Source: Ignavibacteriota bacterium (lineage in GTDB: Bacteria; Bacteroidota; Ignavibacteria; Ignavibacteriales; Ignavibacteriaceae). From it: a DNA stretch of 64,000 nt. The position numbers and the translations under genes are program-made. The notes below the pieces were generated by a model. It was given only the letters and a program-made list of their open reading frames with translations. It did no database searches and had not been told where the DNA came from. Below are positions 36,395-44,769 of this stretch, one piece after another. The number at the start of each line of letters is the position of its first letter. Position 1 is the first letter of the stretch. The stretch is from NCBI GenBank assembly GCA_013285425.1, contig CP053447.1:1556001-1620000 (forward strand). Reading direction: 5' to 3'.

Positions 36395-38726
36395 ATGGAA
36401 TGGAGAGGGAGAAACGGTTGGAGGCATTATAATTATAAGATTCGGTGAAAATGCTCTTGCAGTTATTGATAAAGTAAAAGAGCGACTTGAAGAATTAAAA
36501 AAATCTTTGCCGCCTGATGTTAAAATTCTTCCGGCTTACGACCGGTCAACATTAATTAATAGCGCAATAGATAATTTAAAAATGACGCTTACCGAAGAAA
36601 CGATAATTGTTGCACTTATTATCATTGCTTTTTTACTTCATTTTAGAAGCTCCTTTGTTGCAATATTTACGCTTCCTACAGCAGTTTTAGTTTCATTCTT
36701 AATCATGAAGCTGCAGGGAATAAACGCGAATATTATGTCACTTGGCGGAATTGCCATTGCGATCGGGGCAATGGTAGATGCCTCAATTATTCTTGTTGAA
36801 AATGCTGCGTCGCATATGTCTGAAGACCAGGACAAGCCGAAAGAAAAGCAAAGGCCTCATTGGAATATAATTATGGAGTCGGCAAAGGAAGTAGGTCCAT
36901 CAATATTTTATTCACTGCTTGTTATAACCGTTTCTTTTCTTCCCGTGTTTACACTTGAGCAGCAGGAAGGAAGACTATTTAAACCGTTAGCCTTTACAAA
37001 AACTTATGCAATGGGTGCCGCTGCAATATTAGCCGTTACAATTGTGCCGGTTTTACTCGGATATTTTGTACGTGGTAAAATGAGAAAAGAAGAAGACAAT
37101 CCTATTACAAGGTTTTTGGTAAAACTGTATCATCCTGTTGTTGACTTTGTAATGAAAAGAAGATATTGGGTTATGGGGACTGCACTTGCTGTTATTCTTG
37201 TCACAATAATTCCTTTTACAAAGATCGGATCAGAGTTTATGCCGCCGTTGTATGAAGGCGATCTTCTCTATATGCCTACAACTTTACCCGGAGTATCAAT
37301 TACAAAAGCCAGAGAAATATTACAGCAGACTGATAAGATCATTGCATCTTTTCCCGAAGTAGAAACGGTATTCGGAAAAATTGGACGTGCTGAAACAGCT
37401 ACTGATCCGGCTCCACTTACAATGATTGAAACCACTATTCAACTAAAACCGAAGGACCAATGGCGTGAAGGAATGACGCCCGAAAAATTAATTGAAGAAT
37501 TAAATAATGCTGTTCAAATTTCCGGTTTAACAAATGCCTGGACAATGCCGATTAAAACCAGAATTGATATGCTCTCTACAGGAATTAAAACTCCTGTAGG
37601 AATTAAAATAGCAGGACCGGATTTAAATATTCTGCAAGATCTTGGTAAACAAGTTGAAGAAGTTATTAAAACAGTTCCCGGCACGCGCTCTGCTTATGCA
37701 GAAAGATCCGTAGGTGGTAATTATGTTGACTTTAACATTGATAGAGAAGCAATTGCAAGATACGGATTGAATATTCAGGATGTTCAGGATGTGTTTATGT
37801 CCGCTGTCGGCGGCATGAATATAACAAAAACGGTTGAAGGGATTGAAAGGTACCCGGTAAACCTCCGGTATCAGAGAGACTATAGAGAAAATATAGAATC
37901 TTTAAAAAGAGTATTGGTCCCGATTCCCGGCGGCGGGAATATTCCATTAGAAGAACTCGGCAACATTGAAGTAGTTAAAGGTCCTCCTATGATCAAATCT
38001 GAAAATGCAAGACCTAACACCTGGGTGTTCGTGGATCTTACTGTGTCTGATATTGGTTCATTTATAGAAGATGCAAAAAGTGCAATAGACAAACATATTA
38101 CACTTCCCCCCGGCTATTCAATTAAATGGAGCGGCCAGTATGAATATATGGAAAGAGCTTCTGCTCATCTTTCGTTAGTTATTCCTCTAACTCTCTTAAT
38201 AGTAATTGTGCTTCTTTATATGAACACAAAATCGATGTTGAAAACAGGTATTGTTCTGCTTGCACTTCCTTTTTCTCTGGTGGGCGCTATTTGGTTCCTT
38301 TACCTTGCAGGATTCAACCTTAGTGTTGCTGTTTGGGTTGGTATAATAGCTTTGCTAGGCGTTGATGCAGAAACCGGTGTAGTAATGCTTTTATATCTCG
38401 ATATATCTTACGAAAAATTTAAGAAGAATGGATTGTTAAAAACTATGGCAGACCTGAAAGAATCAATTTTCGAAGGCGCTGTTAAGAGAGTCCGCCCTAA
38501 AATGATGACTGTATTAACTACTATGCTGGGTCTGCTTCCGATCCTAATAGGTGTTGGTGTTGGTTCTGATACAATGAAAAGAATTGCTGCACCAATGGTA
38601 GGTGGAATTCTTACAAGTTTTATAATGGAGCTTACTGTTTACCCGGCAATATTCTATGCATTAAAAAGACGTGAAGTCAGAAAAATGTGGAAAGAACAAG
38701 AACAATTAAATCCTGCAGTTAATTAA
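36306..38726 (+). CDS. cusA: CusA-type RND pump, remainder after frameshift
   Basis: This frame is opened by a chance GTG at 36306; true homology starts at IYLRDVAS (about 36334). It carries TM2-TM12 and both remaining periplasmic parts, including [20 protein letters not shown] in TM4, the pattern of monovalent Cu/Ag (HME4) pumps. The C-terminal half has [15 protein letters not shown] and [20 protein letters not shown]. With the preceding frame it makes one pump interrupted by one extra A. Whether the strain makes it intact is undecided. Confidence 0.88.
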   Translation: MFPRIPALQIYLRDVASIGIGPELRRGLAEWNGEGETVGGIIIIRFGENALAVIDKVKERLEELKKSLPPDVKILPAYDRSTLINSAIDNLKMTLTEETIIVALIIIAFLLHFRSSFVAIFTLPTAVLVSFLIMKLQGINANIMSLGGIAIAIGAMVDASIILVENAASHMSEDQDKPKEKQRPHWNIIMESAKEVGPSIFYSLLVITVSFLPVFTLEQQEGRLFKPLAFTKTYAMGAAAILAVTIVPVLLGYFVRGKMRKEEDNPITRFLVKLYHPVVDFVMKRRYWVMGTALAVILVTIIPFTKIGSEFMPPLYEGDLLYMPTTLPGVSITKAREILQQTDKIIASFPEVETVFGKIGRAETATDPAPLTMIETTIQLKPKDQWREGMTPEKLIEELNNAVQISGLTNAWTMPIKTRIDMLSTGIKTPVGIKIAGPDLNILQDLGKQVEEVIKTVPGTRSAYAERSVGGNYVDFNIDREAIARYGLNIQDVQDVFMSAVGGMNITKTVEGIERYPVNLRYQRDYRENIESLKRVLVPIPGGGNIPLEELGNIEVVKGPPMIKSENARPNTWVFVDLTVSDIGSFIEDAKSAIDKHITLPPGYSIKWSGQYEYMERASAHLSLVIPLTLLIVIVLLYMNTKSMLKTGIVLLALPFSLVGAIWFLYLAGFNLSVAVWVGIIALLGVDAETGVVMLLYLDISYEKFKKNGLLKTMADLKESIFEGAVKRVRPKMMTVLTTMLGLLPILIGVGVGSDTMKRIAAPMVGGILTSFIMELTVYPAIFYALKRREVRKMWKEQEQLNPAVN

Positions 38727-38738
38727 AGAGGTAAAAAA

Positions 38739-39038
38739 ATGAAACAAATTTTGGCTTTAATATCAATTTTAATAGTAGCAGCCGGTTTAACTTTTTCTCA
38801 GCAAAATAACACTGAAGTTTTTTCTGATGAAAAGGTAATAGAAGTAAATCCTTTGGATAGAAAAATTACTGAACCGAAAAATGAGCTTTGTCCTGTTGAG
38901 GGTGAGGAAATTAATTCAACGATAACTCAACTTATTTATAATAATAAAATAATCGGTTTTTGCTGTGAAGTATGCGATGAGGCATTCCTAAAAAATCCAA
39001 AAGCTTATGAAGATAAATTAAATGGAAAGGATGCTTAG
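38739..39038 (+). CDS. Secreted YHS/TRASH-like metal-binding protein
   Basis: This 99-residue protein has a signal peptide (QILALISILIVAAGLTFSQ) and a small domain with ELCPVEGEEINSTITQLIYN and GFCCEVCDEAFLKNPKAYED. The LCPVEG and CCEVC clusters give a YHS/TRASH-like site, here periplasmic. It is seated directly after cusA, so metal delivery to or from the pump is a reasonable guess. Confidence 0.75.
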   Translation: MKQILALISILIVAAGLTFSQQNNTEVFSDEKVIEVNPLDRKITEPKNELCPVEGEEINSTITQLIYNNKIIGFCCEVCDEAFLKNPKAYEDKLNGKDA

Positions 39039-39137
39039 ATGGAATATATTGTTTTAACTGGTGTGATAAGTCTGTTTATTTTCTTTGGTGTTAGAAAATT
39101 CAAAAAAGCCTCTCAAGGCAAAGATTGCTGCAAATAA
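39039..39137 (+). CDS. Tiny Cys-tailed membrane protein, 32 aa
   Basis: The ATG directly abuts the previous stop. The product is one helix (YIVLTGVISLFIFFGVRKF) and a tail KKASQGKDCCK. It resembles FeoB-associated Cys-rich mini-proteins and shares the terminal CCK with the 47-aa protein at 12491. The coupling to its neighbour supports it as real; metal binding by the paired Cys is inferred. Confidence 0.6.
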   Translation: MEYIVLTGVISLFIFFGVRKFKKASQGKDCCK

Positions 39138-39152
39138 TAAAAAGGGAAAGTA

Positions 39153-39491
39153 ATGAAAGAAATAAAAGCATACATAAGACCGGATATGGCAGACAGGGTA
39201 ATTTCTAGTCTTGAATTAGCGGGTATTAAGGGAATGACGATCATAGATGTTTCTACAATCGGAGGTTGGGTAGATCCCGAACGCTCACAAATGTCTATTG
39301 ATTACTGCGAGAAATATTGCAGCAGTGTTAAGATAGAACTCGTTTGCTCAGATGAAGAGCTCGAAAAATTTGTAACTGTAATTTTAGAGAATGCTCATAC
39401 AGGTAGAAAAGGAGACGGAAAAATTTTCGTTTCCGATATTACAGACGCTATAAGCATTAGAACCAAACAGCACGGTGCTGAAGCGCTTTGA
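39153..39491 (+). CDS. Second PII-like protein, linked to CusA-type pump
   Basis: This 112-residue protein has a PII fold: MKEIKAYIRPDMADRVISSL, VKIELVC and the B-loop AHTGRKGDGKIFVSDI. Its T-loop region (GGWVDPERSQMSIDYCEKYC) is unlike the other PII-like protein here and contains two Cys, YCEKYC, possible metal or redox ligands. It fits the PII group known beside RND metal pumps. A GGGAAAG site precedes the ATG. Confidence 0.88.
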   Translation: MKEIKAYIRPDMADRVISSLELAGIKGMTIIDVSTIGGWVDPERSQMSIDYCEKYCSSVKIELVCSDEELEKFVTVILENAHTGRKGDGKIFVSDITDAISIRTKQHGAEAL

Positions 39492-39533
39492 TTTTTAGAA
39501 TTAAAAAATTTGTCAGCTAAAAAGGAATAGGTT

Positions 39534-39950
39534 ATGAAACTCAGTTCACTAAAAATATTTTTGCTCATTATTATAATATCTGCCTCTTCAAGTTTTGTAT
39601 GGGCGCAGTTCGAACCGAAGGCAGTGATTCATCCAATGAGTTATGATTATGGCAATATTGTTCAGGACTCGGTTGTAACAACAATATTTGTAATTACTAA
39701 TGAAGGTAATGATATCCTTAAAATAAAGGATGTTAAAGCTTCTTGCGGATGCACCGCAGTAGTCGTTGGTGAGCACGAACTAAAACCCGGTGAGTCAACA
39801 GAAATTGAAGTATCATTTGATTCAAAAGGAAGAACAGGCAAGCAGAATAAAACTATTACCGTTAGTACAAATGATCCTGATAACAGCATAATAAAACTTG
39901 CTATTACAGGAAATGTGATTAAAAAGGAGAAATCCAGTACATTAAAATAA
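39534..39950 (+). CDS. Secreted DUF1573 protein
   Basis: This 138-residue protein has a signal peptide (IFLLIIIISASSSFVWA) and one DUF1573/HYDIN-like Ig fold with SYDYGNIVQDSVVTTIFVIT, the conserved KASCGCTAVVVG and GRTGKQNKTITVSTNDPDN. This family is common in Bacteroidota-type genomes and its job is unknown. The SCGCT Cys pair may bind metal here. An AAGGAATAGG stretch precedes the ATG. Confidence 0.8.
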   Translation: MKLSSLKIFLLIIIISASSSFVWAQFEPKAVIHPMSYDYGNIVQDSVVTTIFVITNEGNDILKIKDVKASCGCTAVVVGEHELKPGESTEIEVSFDSKGRTGKQNKTITVSTNDPDNSIIKLAITGNVIKKEKSSTLK

Positions 39951-39994
39951 TTAATTCAAAAAATAACATATACATTAATAATGAAGAAAGTACA

Positions 39995-40051
39995 ATGAAA
40001 CAACTAACAAAAATCTTTGCTGTGGCGTTATTCGTTTCAGCATCTTTATGA
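39995..40051 (+). pseudogene. Signal-peptide remnant cut by palindromic repeat
   Basis: The codons from 39995 read KQLTKIFAVALFVSASL, a clean signal peptide, and then TGA at once. The bases after it belong to a palindromic repeat. The mature part of the gene is missing, so this is the stump of a secreted-protein gene. Confidence 0.5.
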
Positions 40052-40061
40052 CAGAAGAAGA

Positions 40062-40082
40062 TTCCGAAACAAGTTCGGGATG
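40062..40082. repeat. Palindromic dispersed-repeat unit
   Basis: ATTCCGAA, ACAAG, TTCGGGAT form an 8-bp stem with one T-G pair, flanked by TGACA. The unit resembles intergenic palindromes I recall as common in several Bacteroidota/Ignavibacteria-type genomes; copy number here is one. Confidence 0.5.
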
Positions 40083-40133
40083 ACAAGAAAGTAATAAATT
40101 AAATAATTCACAATCAACAAAAGGAGTAACACA

Positions 40134-40577
40134 ATGTCAAAACAACTCTTAATCACAATCGCACTTGTTTCTTTCTTTAGTGCATTCATGCTTGCACAGG
40201 AACAAACTGATAAACAAGAAAAGAAAGAGTGTGCAAAGGGATGCTGTTCAGGTCATGAATCAGAAACGATGACAATAGCACATATGGAAATGGACAGCAC
40301 TAAATCAGGTCATAAACATATGGATATGAAAGATCATAAAAATATGAAGATGGATTCCAGCAAAACAAATAAAGAATCCTGGGTAAGAGAAGGTGAAATA
40401 GACCTTAAAGCAATTGATAAAAATAAAGATGGCAAAGTTTTTCAGGATATGATGGACTGGAATGTCATATCAGATGAAGCTGGTGAATGCCCGCTTTGCG
40501 GAATGAAACTAAAAGAGGTTACTATCGAAAAAGCAAAAGAAAATCTTGTTAAACATAATTTCAAAGTAAAAGAATAA
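40134..40577 (+). CDS. His/Met-rich secreted HMBD protein
   Basis: This 147-residue protein has a signal peptide, a Cys patch (ECAKGCCSGHES) and a His/Met-rich stretch (HMEMDSTKSGHKHMDMKDHK). The C-terminal module has EIDLKAIDKNKDGKVFQDMM and ISDEAGECPLCGMKLKEV. That last part repeats the end of the CusB-like protein at 33809 nearly residue for residue. It is probably a periplasmic Cu/Ag chaperone. A strong AAAGGAG site precedes it. Confidence 0.85.
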   Translation: MSKQLLITIALVSFFSAFMLAQEQTDKQEKKECAKGCCSGHESETMTIAHMEMDSTKSGHKHMDMKDHKNMKMDSSKTNKESWVREGEIDLKAIDKNKDGKVFQDMMDWNVISDEAGECPLCGMKLKEVTIEKAKENLVKHNFKVKE

Positions 40578-40586
40578 ACCTTTCCA

Positions 40587-40631
40587 TCACTCCCCCCTCC
40601 TCTCCTTGATACGGAGAGAAGATGGGGGTGA
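40587..40631. repeat. Large imperfect G/C-rich hairpin repeat
   Basis: TCACTCCCCC pairs with GGGGGTGA at the ends and TCTCC with GGAGA in the middle around TTGATAC. It is far more G/C-rich than its setting and recalls dispersed palindromes of the 'CCCCTCTCC' type. It may end or stabilise the HMBD transcript. Confidence 0.5.
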
Positions 40632-40651
40632 GATTAAAGTGAGATGATAAA

Positions 40652-41623
40652 ATGATTTGTAATAGCTGCGGCGTAAATAATAAAGAAGAAAATAAATTCT
40701 GTATAAATTGCGGTGATGAATTGATAGTGGCAGAAAATACTTCCGGGAATGACTGCCCCAATTGCGGAGCAGAAAACGATGAAGAAAATAAGTTTTGCAT
40801 TTCCTGCGGTCATCAATTAAATAAAAATGCTGGACAAAGAAAAAACTTTGCTGAACAAAGCAAAGCTGTTACCAGCACGGGTAAAAAAGGGAAAAGCAAA
40901 AAGCAGTTGCACCGGGAATCGAAAGGCAGTTTTAAAAGAAAACAGGCAAGAAAATTTTCCGGCCTAAAAAATCTAAAATTATTGTGGATAACTGTGGGAG
41001 TTGTTTTAGGTTCAGTTATACTTGCAACCTCATTTGATTTGATATTTCGTCCTCAGACAAAAGATATTCCCGTTGAAATAAAAAGCAGTAATCCTGTTGT
41101 TGAAGCAAAAGTATTTGAGATAGCTTCAAAGTTCGTTTGTTCCTGTGGAACCTGTAATGAGGAATCGCTTGAAGTATGTACTTGTGGTCGTGCTGTGGAA
41201 GAAAGACAATTTATCCGTGATTACTTAGAACAAAATCAGAAATCAGAGGATATAGTTGTGGCAGTTGCAAATAAATATGGCTGGCTTAAGGCAGAGTTTG
41301 CATCTGCTTTTAATGTAGATGCTTCAAAGGTTTGGAATCCCAACCAATTGCAAATTTCCAATAATATAATTCCTCCTATTTCGCCAGCACCTGCAACGTC
41401 AAATAACAAAGCTACGATTTCAGACAGGTATACGATTTACTCTGCATTTAACTGTCCATGTGGTCAATGCAGAATTGACGAACTGAAGGATTGCAACTGC
41501 CCTCATCCGAATGGAGCTAAAGAAGTAAAGAAATTTATTGATGAAAAGATTAATGAAAATAAATATTCAGTGAATGATATAATTGACTTTGTAGATAAAA
41601 AATACGGCGGTAAAAAAATATAG
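40652..41623 (+). CDS. Zinc-ribbon membrane protein with two CcmH-like Cys domains
   Basis: This 323-residue protein starts with two zinc ribbons (CNSCGVNNKEENKFCINCGD and CPNCGAENDEENKFCISCGH), then a basic linker and one membrane helix (about 110-130). Outside there are two related domains: VCSCGTCNEESLEVCTCG and NCPCGQCRIDELKDCNCPHP. Each is followed by a helix and a pattern ending in KYG. These resemble the CcmH/NrfF fold used in cytochrome c assembly, here doubled and with more Cys. Metal handling or thiol exchange is the likely role; the family is not one I can name. Confidence 0.6.
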   Translation: MICNSCGVNNKEENKFCINCGDELIVAENTSGNDCPNCGAENDEENKFCISCGHQLNKNAGQRKNFAEQSKAVTSTGKKGKSKKQLHRESKGSFKRKQARKFSGLKNLKLLWITVGVVLGSVILATSFDLIFRPQTKDIPVEIKSSNPVVEAKVFEIASKFVCSCGTCNEESLEVCTCGRAVEERQFIRDYLEQNQKSEDIVVAVANKYGWLKAEFASAFNVDASKVWNPNQLQISNNIIPPISPAPATSNNKATISDRYTIYSAFNCPCGQCRIDELKDCNCPHPNGAKEVKKFIDEKINENKYSVNDIIDFVDKKYGGKKI

Positions 41624-41651
41624 AAAGAATGATTGAAGAAAGGAGAAAAAA

Positions 41652-41864
41652 ATGTTTCACGATATGAGCTTTATGGGAATGTGGTGGTTATGGCTGATAA
41701 TAATAATTGCTGTAGTAATCATTCTTGTTTATTCAAATAATTCGCGTGGCAGTATGCCAAATATATCCAGCGAAACACCGCTGGATCTGTTAAAGAAGCG
41801 TTATGCTAAAGGAGAAATTGATAAACAAGAGTTTGAAGAAAAGAAAAAAGATTTGTTAAACTAA
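41652..41864 (+). CDS. SHOCT-domain membrane protein
   Basis: This 70-residue protein has one membrane helix (WWLWLIIIIAVVIILVY) and a C-terminal SHOCT motif (PLDLLKKRYAKGEIDKQEFE). It begins with a Met-rich FHDMSFMGMWW. SHOCT proteins are frequent in copper islands and have no known reaction. An AGGAG site lies close to the ATG. Confidence 0.85.
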   Translation: MFHDMSFMGMWWLWLIIIIAVVIILVYSNNSRGSMPNISSETPLDLLKKRYAKGEIDKQEFEEKKKDLLN

Positions 41865-41883
41865 TTTGAATATAGGTGATAAT

Positions 41884-42567
41884 ATGCATGAAATTAATTA
41901 CTGTCCACAATGCGGTGAAAAAATAAACGGAAAGGTAATATTCTGCCCTTCCTGCGGTCATAAAATTTACAATAAACCGTCTGTAGCTTATAATAGAGAT
42001 AATTCAAAGAGAGAAAAAGTTCTTAATCAAAGAAGCGGTAGTAATAAGAAAGGTTTTATAACGGCAGGAGTAATAGTTTTATTTGTTAGTGCAATAATTT
42101 TTTATATCAATGCAAAGCCCTCAAAGGAAGAAGCGGTAATCAACCAGCAGCCCAAAATTACAAATGCTGTAAACTATCCGTTTACCCGGTTCGATCATTT
42201 CTATTCAATTGCATTTGAACAGAATGGGAAAATTATCTTGCCTCTTGATGTTGTAAAAGAAAAGAAGTTTGTAAAGTTTGATTACCAGGGCACAAACTCC
42301 TCCATTCCGCTTCTGGCTTATCTTACAGAGGACGGTAAAGTAGTAACTGCAATAAGCTTATGCGAGCCTTGCGACTCAAAAGATTTTCACATTCAGGGAA
42401 GTAATTTAATTTGCAACTCCTGCGGTACTACCTGGGATTTAAATAATCTTGATGCAATAAGCGGTTCGTGTGGTAAATATCCACCAGACCCTGTTCCAAG
42501 TAAAGTTGTTGGAAATGAAATTCAGATAGATGAATACGCTGTAACAAGCTGGACCAGAAGGAATTAA
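41884..42567 (+). CDS. Zinc-ribbon membrane protein with DUF2318 domain
   Basis: I choose the ATG at 41884 rather than the TTG at 41866. The product has a zinc ribbon (CPQCGEKINGKVIFCPSCGH), one helix (about 60-80) and a DUF2318 domain with AISLCEPCDSKDFHIQGSNL, ICNSCGTTWD and GSCGKYPPDPVPS. DUF2318 proteins carry conserved Cys and are linked to Fe-S or metal uptake membrane proteins. It precedes the FtsX/LolD ABC genes, a known neighbourhood. Confidence 0.8.
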   Translation: MHEINYCPQCGEKINGKVIFCPSCGHKIYNKPSVAYNRDNSKREKVLNQRSGSNKKGFITAGVIVLFVSAIIFYINAKPSKEEAVINQQPKITNAVNYPFTRFDHFYSIAFEQNGKIILPLDVVKEKKFVKFDYQGTNSSIPLLAYLTEDGKVVTAISLCEPCDSKDFHIQGSNLICNSCGTTWDLNNLDAISGSCGKYPPDPVPSKVVGNEIQIDEYAVTSWTRRN

Positions 42568-42568
42568 A

Positions 42569-42667
42569 ATGAGAAATGTTAAGCGAAGCGAAATCCGCTT
42601 TTGGAGGAAAAATGGGAAGTCAGGAGAAATACTTTTTACCTTGTACCCTTCAATGGAGTTTAAATAG
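42569..42667 (+). CDS. Doubtful 32-aa frame before the permease
   Basis: The frame ends at TAG immediately before the permease ATG and contains GGAGG and GGAG sequences. It encodes a basic peptide with no recognisable feature. Its start includes AAGCGAAGCGAAATCCGCTT, which can fold back, so it may be a repeat fragment. I keep it only because it abuts the next start. Confidence 0.2.
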   Translation: MRNVKRSEIRFWRKNGKSGEILFTLYPSMEFK

Positions 42668-43846
42668 ATGAAACTATATAACATTTCTCTGCAGAGTTTA
42701 AGAAGAAGGAAATCAAGAACGGCTTTCCTTGTAATTGGGTTGCTGCTGGCTGTTGCATCATTTGTAACACTGTATGTTGTTTCAGAAAATGTAAATAAAA
42801 GTGTTGCAGAAAATCTTGATGAATTCGGCGCTAATATGCTTATTACACCTCAAAGTGATGGTTTGAATCTTAACTATGGTGGTATATCCATAACAGGACT
42901 AACATTTGAAAACAACAATCTTAATCAGGAAGACATAGAAAAAATTAAAACAATAAAAAATAAAGATAACCTAAGCGTAATTGCACCGAAGCTTTTCAAC
43001 TCTGTAAAGATTATAACTTTAAATGGAACCAATGAAAAAAATATGGTTGCTGCAGGTATCAATTTTAAAGATGAAATAAGATTGAAGAAATGGTGGAGAA
43101 TAAAAGGCAAGTATCCTTCGCAGGAGAATGAAATTTTAGTTGGCAATGAAGTTTCAAAACTTTTAGGAACAAAATTAAATCAGAAAATAAATCTTAATGG
43201 AGAAGAATTTTTAATCTCTGGAATTTTAGAGGAAACGGGCTCGCAGGATGATGCTCTTATATTTCTTGACCTAAAAAAATCTCAAGATCTTTTTAATAAA
43301 AAGAATGAGTTAAGCTTAATTGAAATAGCTGCTCGCTGCTACGATTGCCCAATCGAAGAAATTGTAAGACAAACTTCCGGCAAATTACCTAGAGCCAAAG
43401 TAACCGCCATTAAGCAATCAATCGAATCCAAAATGACAGCGATACATCGCTTTGAACATTTTTCACTTGGTATCTCTGGGGTAATTCTTATTATCTCCCT
43501 TTTAATAGTTTTCACAAATGTTAATGCCTCAGTTAATGAAAGAACAAAAGAGATTGGAATTTTTATGTCGGTAGGGTTCAGAAGGTGGCACATTATTAAA
43601 ATCATTTTACTTGAAGTTTTAATAGCAAGTTTTATTGCTGGTGTTTTTGGTTTCTTCATCGGTATTGCCGGGGCAAAAATTATTACTCCGATTTTAAGTA
43701 TGGATAACAGCATAAAAATTAATTTCAGCTATACTTTATTATTCATATCAGCCGGACTGGCTGTAACTGCCGGGCTGCTTGCAAGTGTTCTCCCCGCACT
43801 TAAAGCAGCCAGGCTCGATCCTACTGTTGCATTCAGAAGTTTGTGA
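42668..43846 (+). CDS. FtsX/MacB-type ABC permease
   Basis: This 392-residue protein has an N-terminal helix, a large periplasmic domain and three C-terminal helices with NERTKEIGIFMSVGFRRWHI and PALKAARLDPTVAFRSL. This is the FtsX-fold permease pattern of MacB and LolCE. It works with the ATPase encoded next. It follows DUF2318, and such pairs are linked to metal or thiol physiology; the substrate is unknown. Confidence 0.88.
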   Translation: MKLYNISLQSLRRRKSRTAFLVIGLLLAVASFVTLYVVSENVNKSVAENLDEFGANMLITPQSDGLNLNYGGISITGLTFENNNLNQEDIEKIKTIKNKDNLSVIAPKLFNSVKIITLNGTNEKNMVAAGINFKDEIRLKKWWRIKGKYPSQENEILVGNEVSKLLGTKLNQKINLNGEEFLISGILEETGSQDDALIFLDLKKSQDLFNKKNELSLIEIAARCYDCPIEEIVRQTSGKLPRAKVTAIKQSIESKMTAIHRFEHFSLGISGVILIISLLIVFTNVNASVNERTKEIGIFMSVGFRRWHIIKIILLEVLIASFIAGVFGFFIGIAGAKIITPILSMDNSIKINFSYTLLFISAGLAVTAGLLASVLPALKAARLDPTVAFRSL

Positions 43847-43855
43847 GGAAATGAT

Positions 43856-44524
43856 ATGAGCTTAATACAAATAAATAATCTTACAAAAGAATACAAAAGC
43901 GGTAACGAAAAAGTTACGGCTGTAAACAATATTTCATTAGAAATAAAACAAGGTGAATTCATTTCTTTAATGGGTGAATCCGGTTCCGGCAAAAGCACTT
44001 TGCTTACAATGATTGGCGGACTAAATAAACCTACTAACGGCAATATTATTATTGATGAAATTGATATTTACAATCTTTCTCCAAATAGTCTTGCCGATTT
44101 TAGAAGAGAGTATATCGGGATTGTGTTCCAATCTTTTCAGCTAATACCATATTTAACAGTTATAGAAAATGTTCAGCTTCCTCTTGCAACAAACGGTCAC
44201 TCCAAAAAACTGCAAGCTGAACTTGCATCATCAATTTTAAACAAAGTTCACCTTGAGAGTAAAAGAAAGAGGTTGATTAATGAATTAAGCGGTGGTGAAC
44301 AGCAAAGAGTAGCAATCGCACGTGCACTTATCAATGATCCGCTTATACTTTTAACAGATGAACCAACCGGCAATCTTGACAGCAAAACCAGTGAAGATAT
44401 TATGAACATTTTTTTACACCTAAATCAAGCTGGTAAGAGCATAATTATGGTTACTCATAATGCAGATTTTAAAAAATACTCATCCAGAAATATTAATCTA
44501 TCTGATGGAAAATTGGTATGCTAA
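43856..44524 (+). CDS. LolD/MacB-type ABC ATPase
   Basis: This 222-residue ATPase has Walker A GESGSGKS, Q-loop VFQSFQLIPYLTV, ABC signature LSGGEQQRVAIARAL, Walker B LLTDEPTGNLD and H-loop VTH. The Gly-Asn-Leu-Asp after the Walker B Glu is typical of the LolD/MacB group. It powers the upstream permease. Confidence 0.92.
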   Translation: MSLIQINNLTKEYKSGNEKVTAVNNISLEIKQGEFISLMGESGSGKSTLLTMIGGLNKPTNGNIIIDEIDIYNLSPNSLADFRREYIGIVFQSFQLIPYLTVIENVQLPLATNGHSKKLQAELASSILNKVHLESKRKRLINELSGGEQQRVAIARALINDPLILLTDEPTGNLDSKTSEDIMNIFLHLNQAGKSIIMVTHNADFKKYSSRNINLSDGKLVC

Positions 44525-44730
44525 AAATAAGTAAGAAAGATTTCCTTGTTCGTGACCCGGTTTGCGGAATTCATATAGACCCGGAATACGCTGCTGATTT
44601 AGATTTCTACAAGGGCAAAATATTATACTTTTGCTCATATCCTTGCAAAGAAAAATTTGAAGCTGATCCCGAAAAATATTTTGCAGCAATACACGCTAAG
44701 GTTAATAAGAATGAACAATCAAACGAATAA
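44518..44730 (+). CDS. YHS-domain protein
   Basis: This 70-residue protein overlaps the ATPase gene by seven bases. It contains VRDPVCGIHIDPEYAADLDF and LYFCSYPCKEKFEADPEKYF, a complete YHS module with a CSYPC cluster. It is cytosolic and may bind copper or zinc for the neighbouring transporter. Confidence 0.82.
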   Translation: MLKISKKDFLVRDPVCGIHIDPEYAADLDFYKGKILYFCSYPCKEKFEADPEKYFAAIHAKVNKNEQSNE

Positions 44731-44769
44731 TATTACATTGAAGAAATTCCACCAATGCTGAGGTATGAT

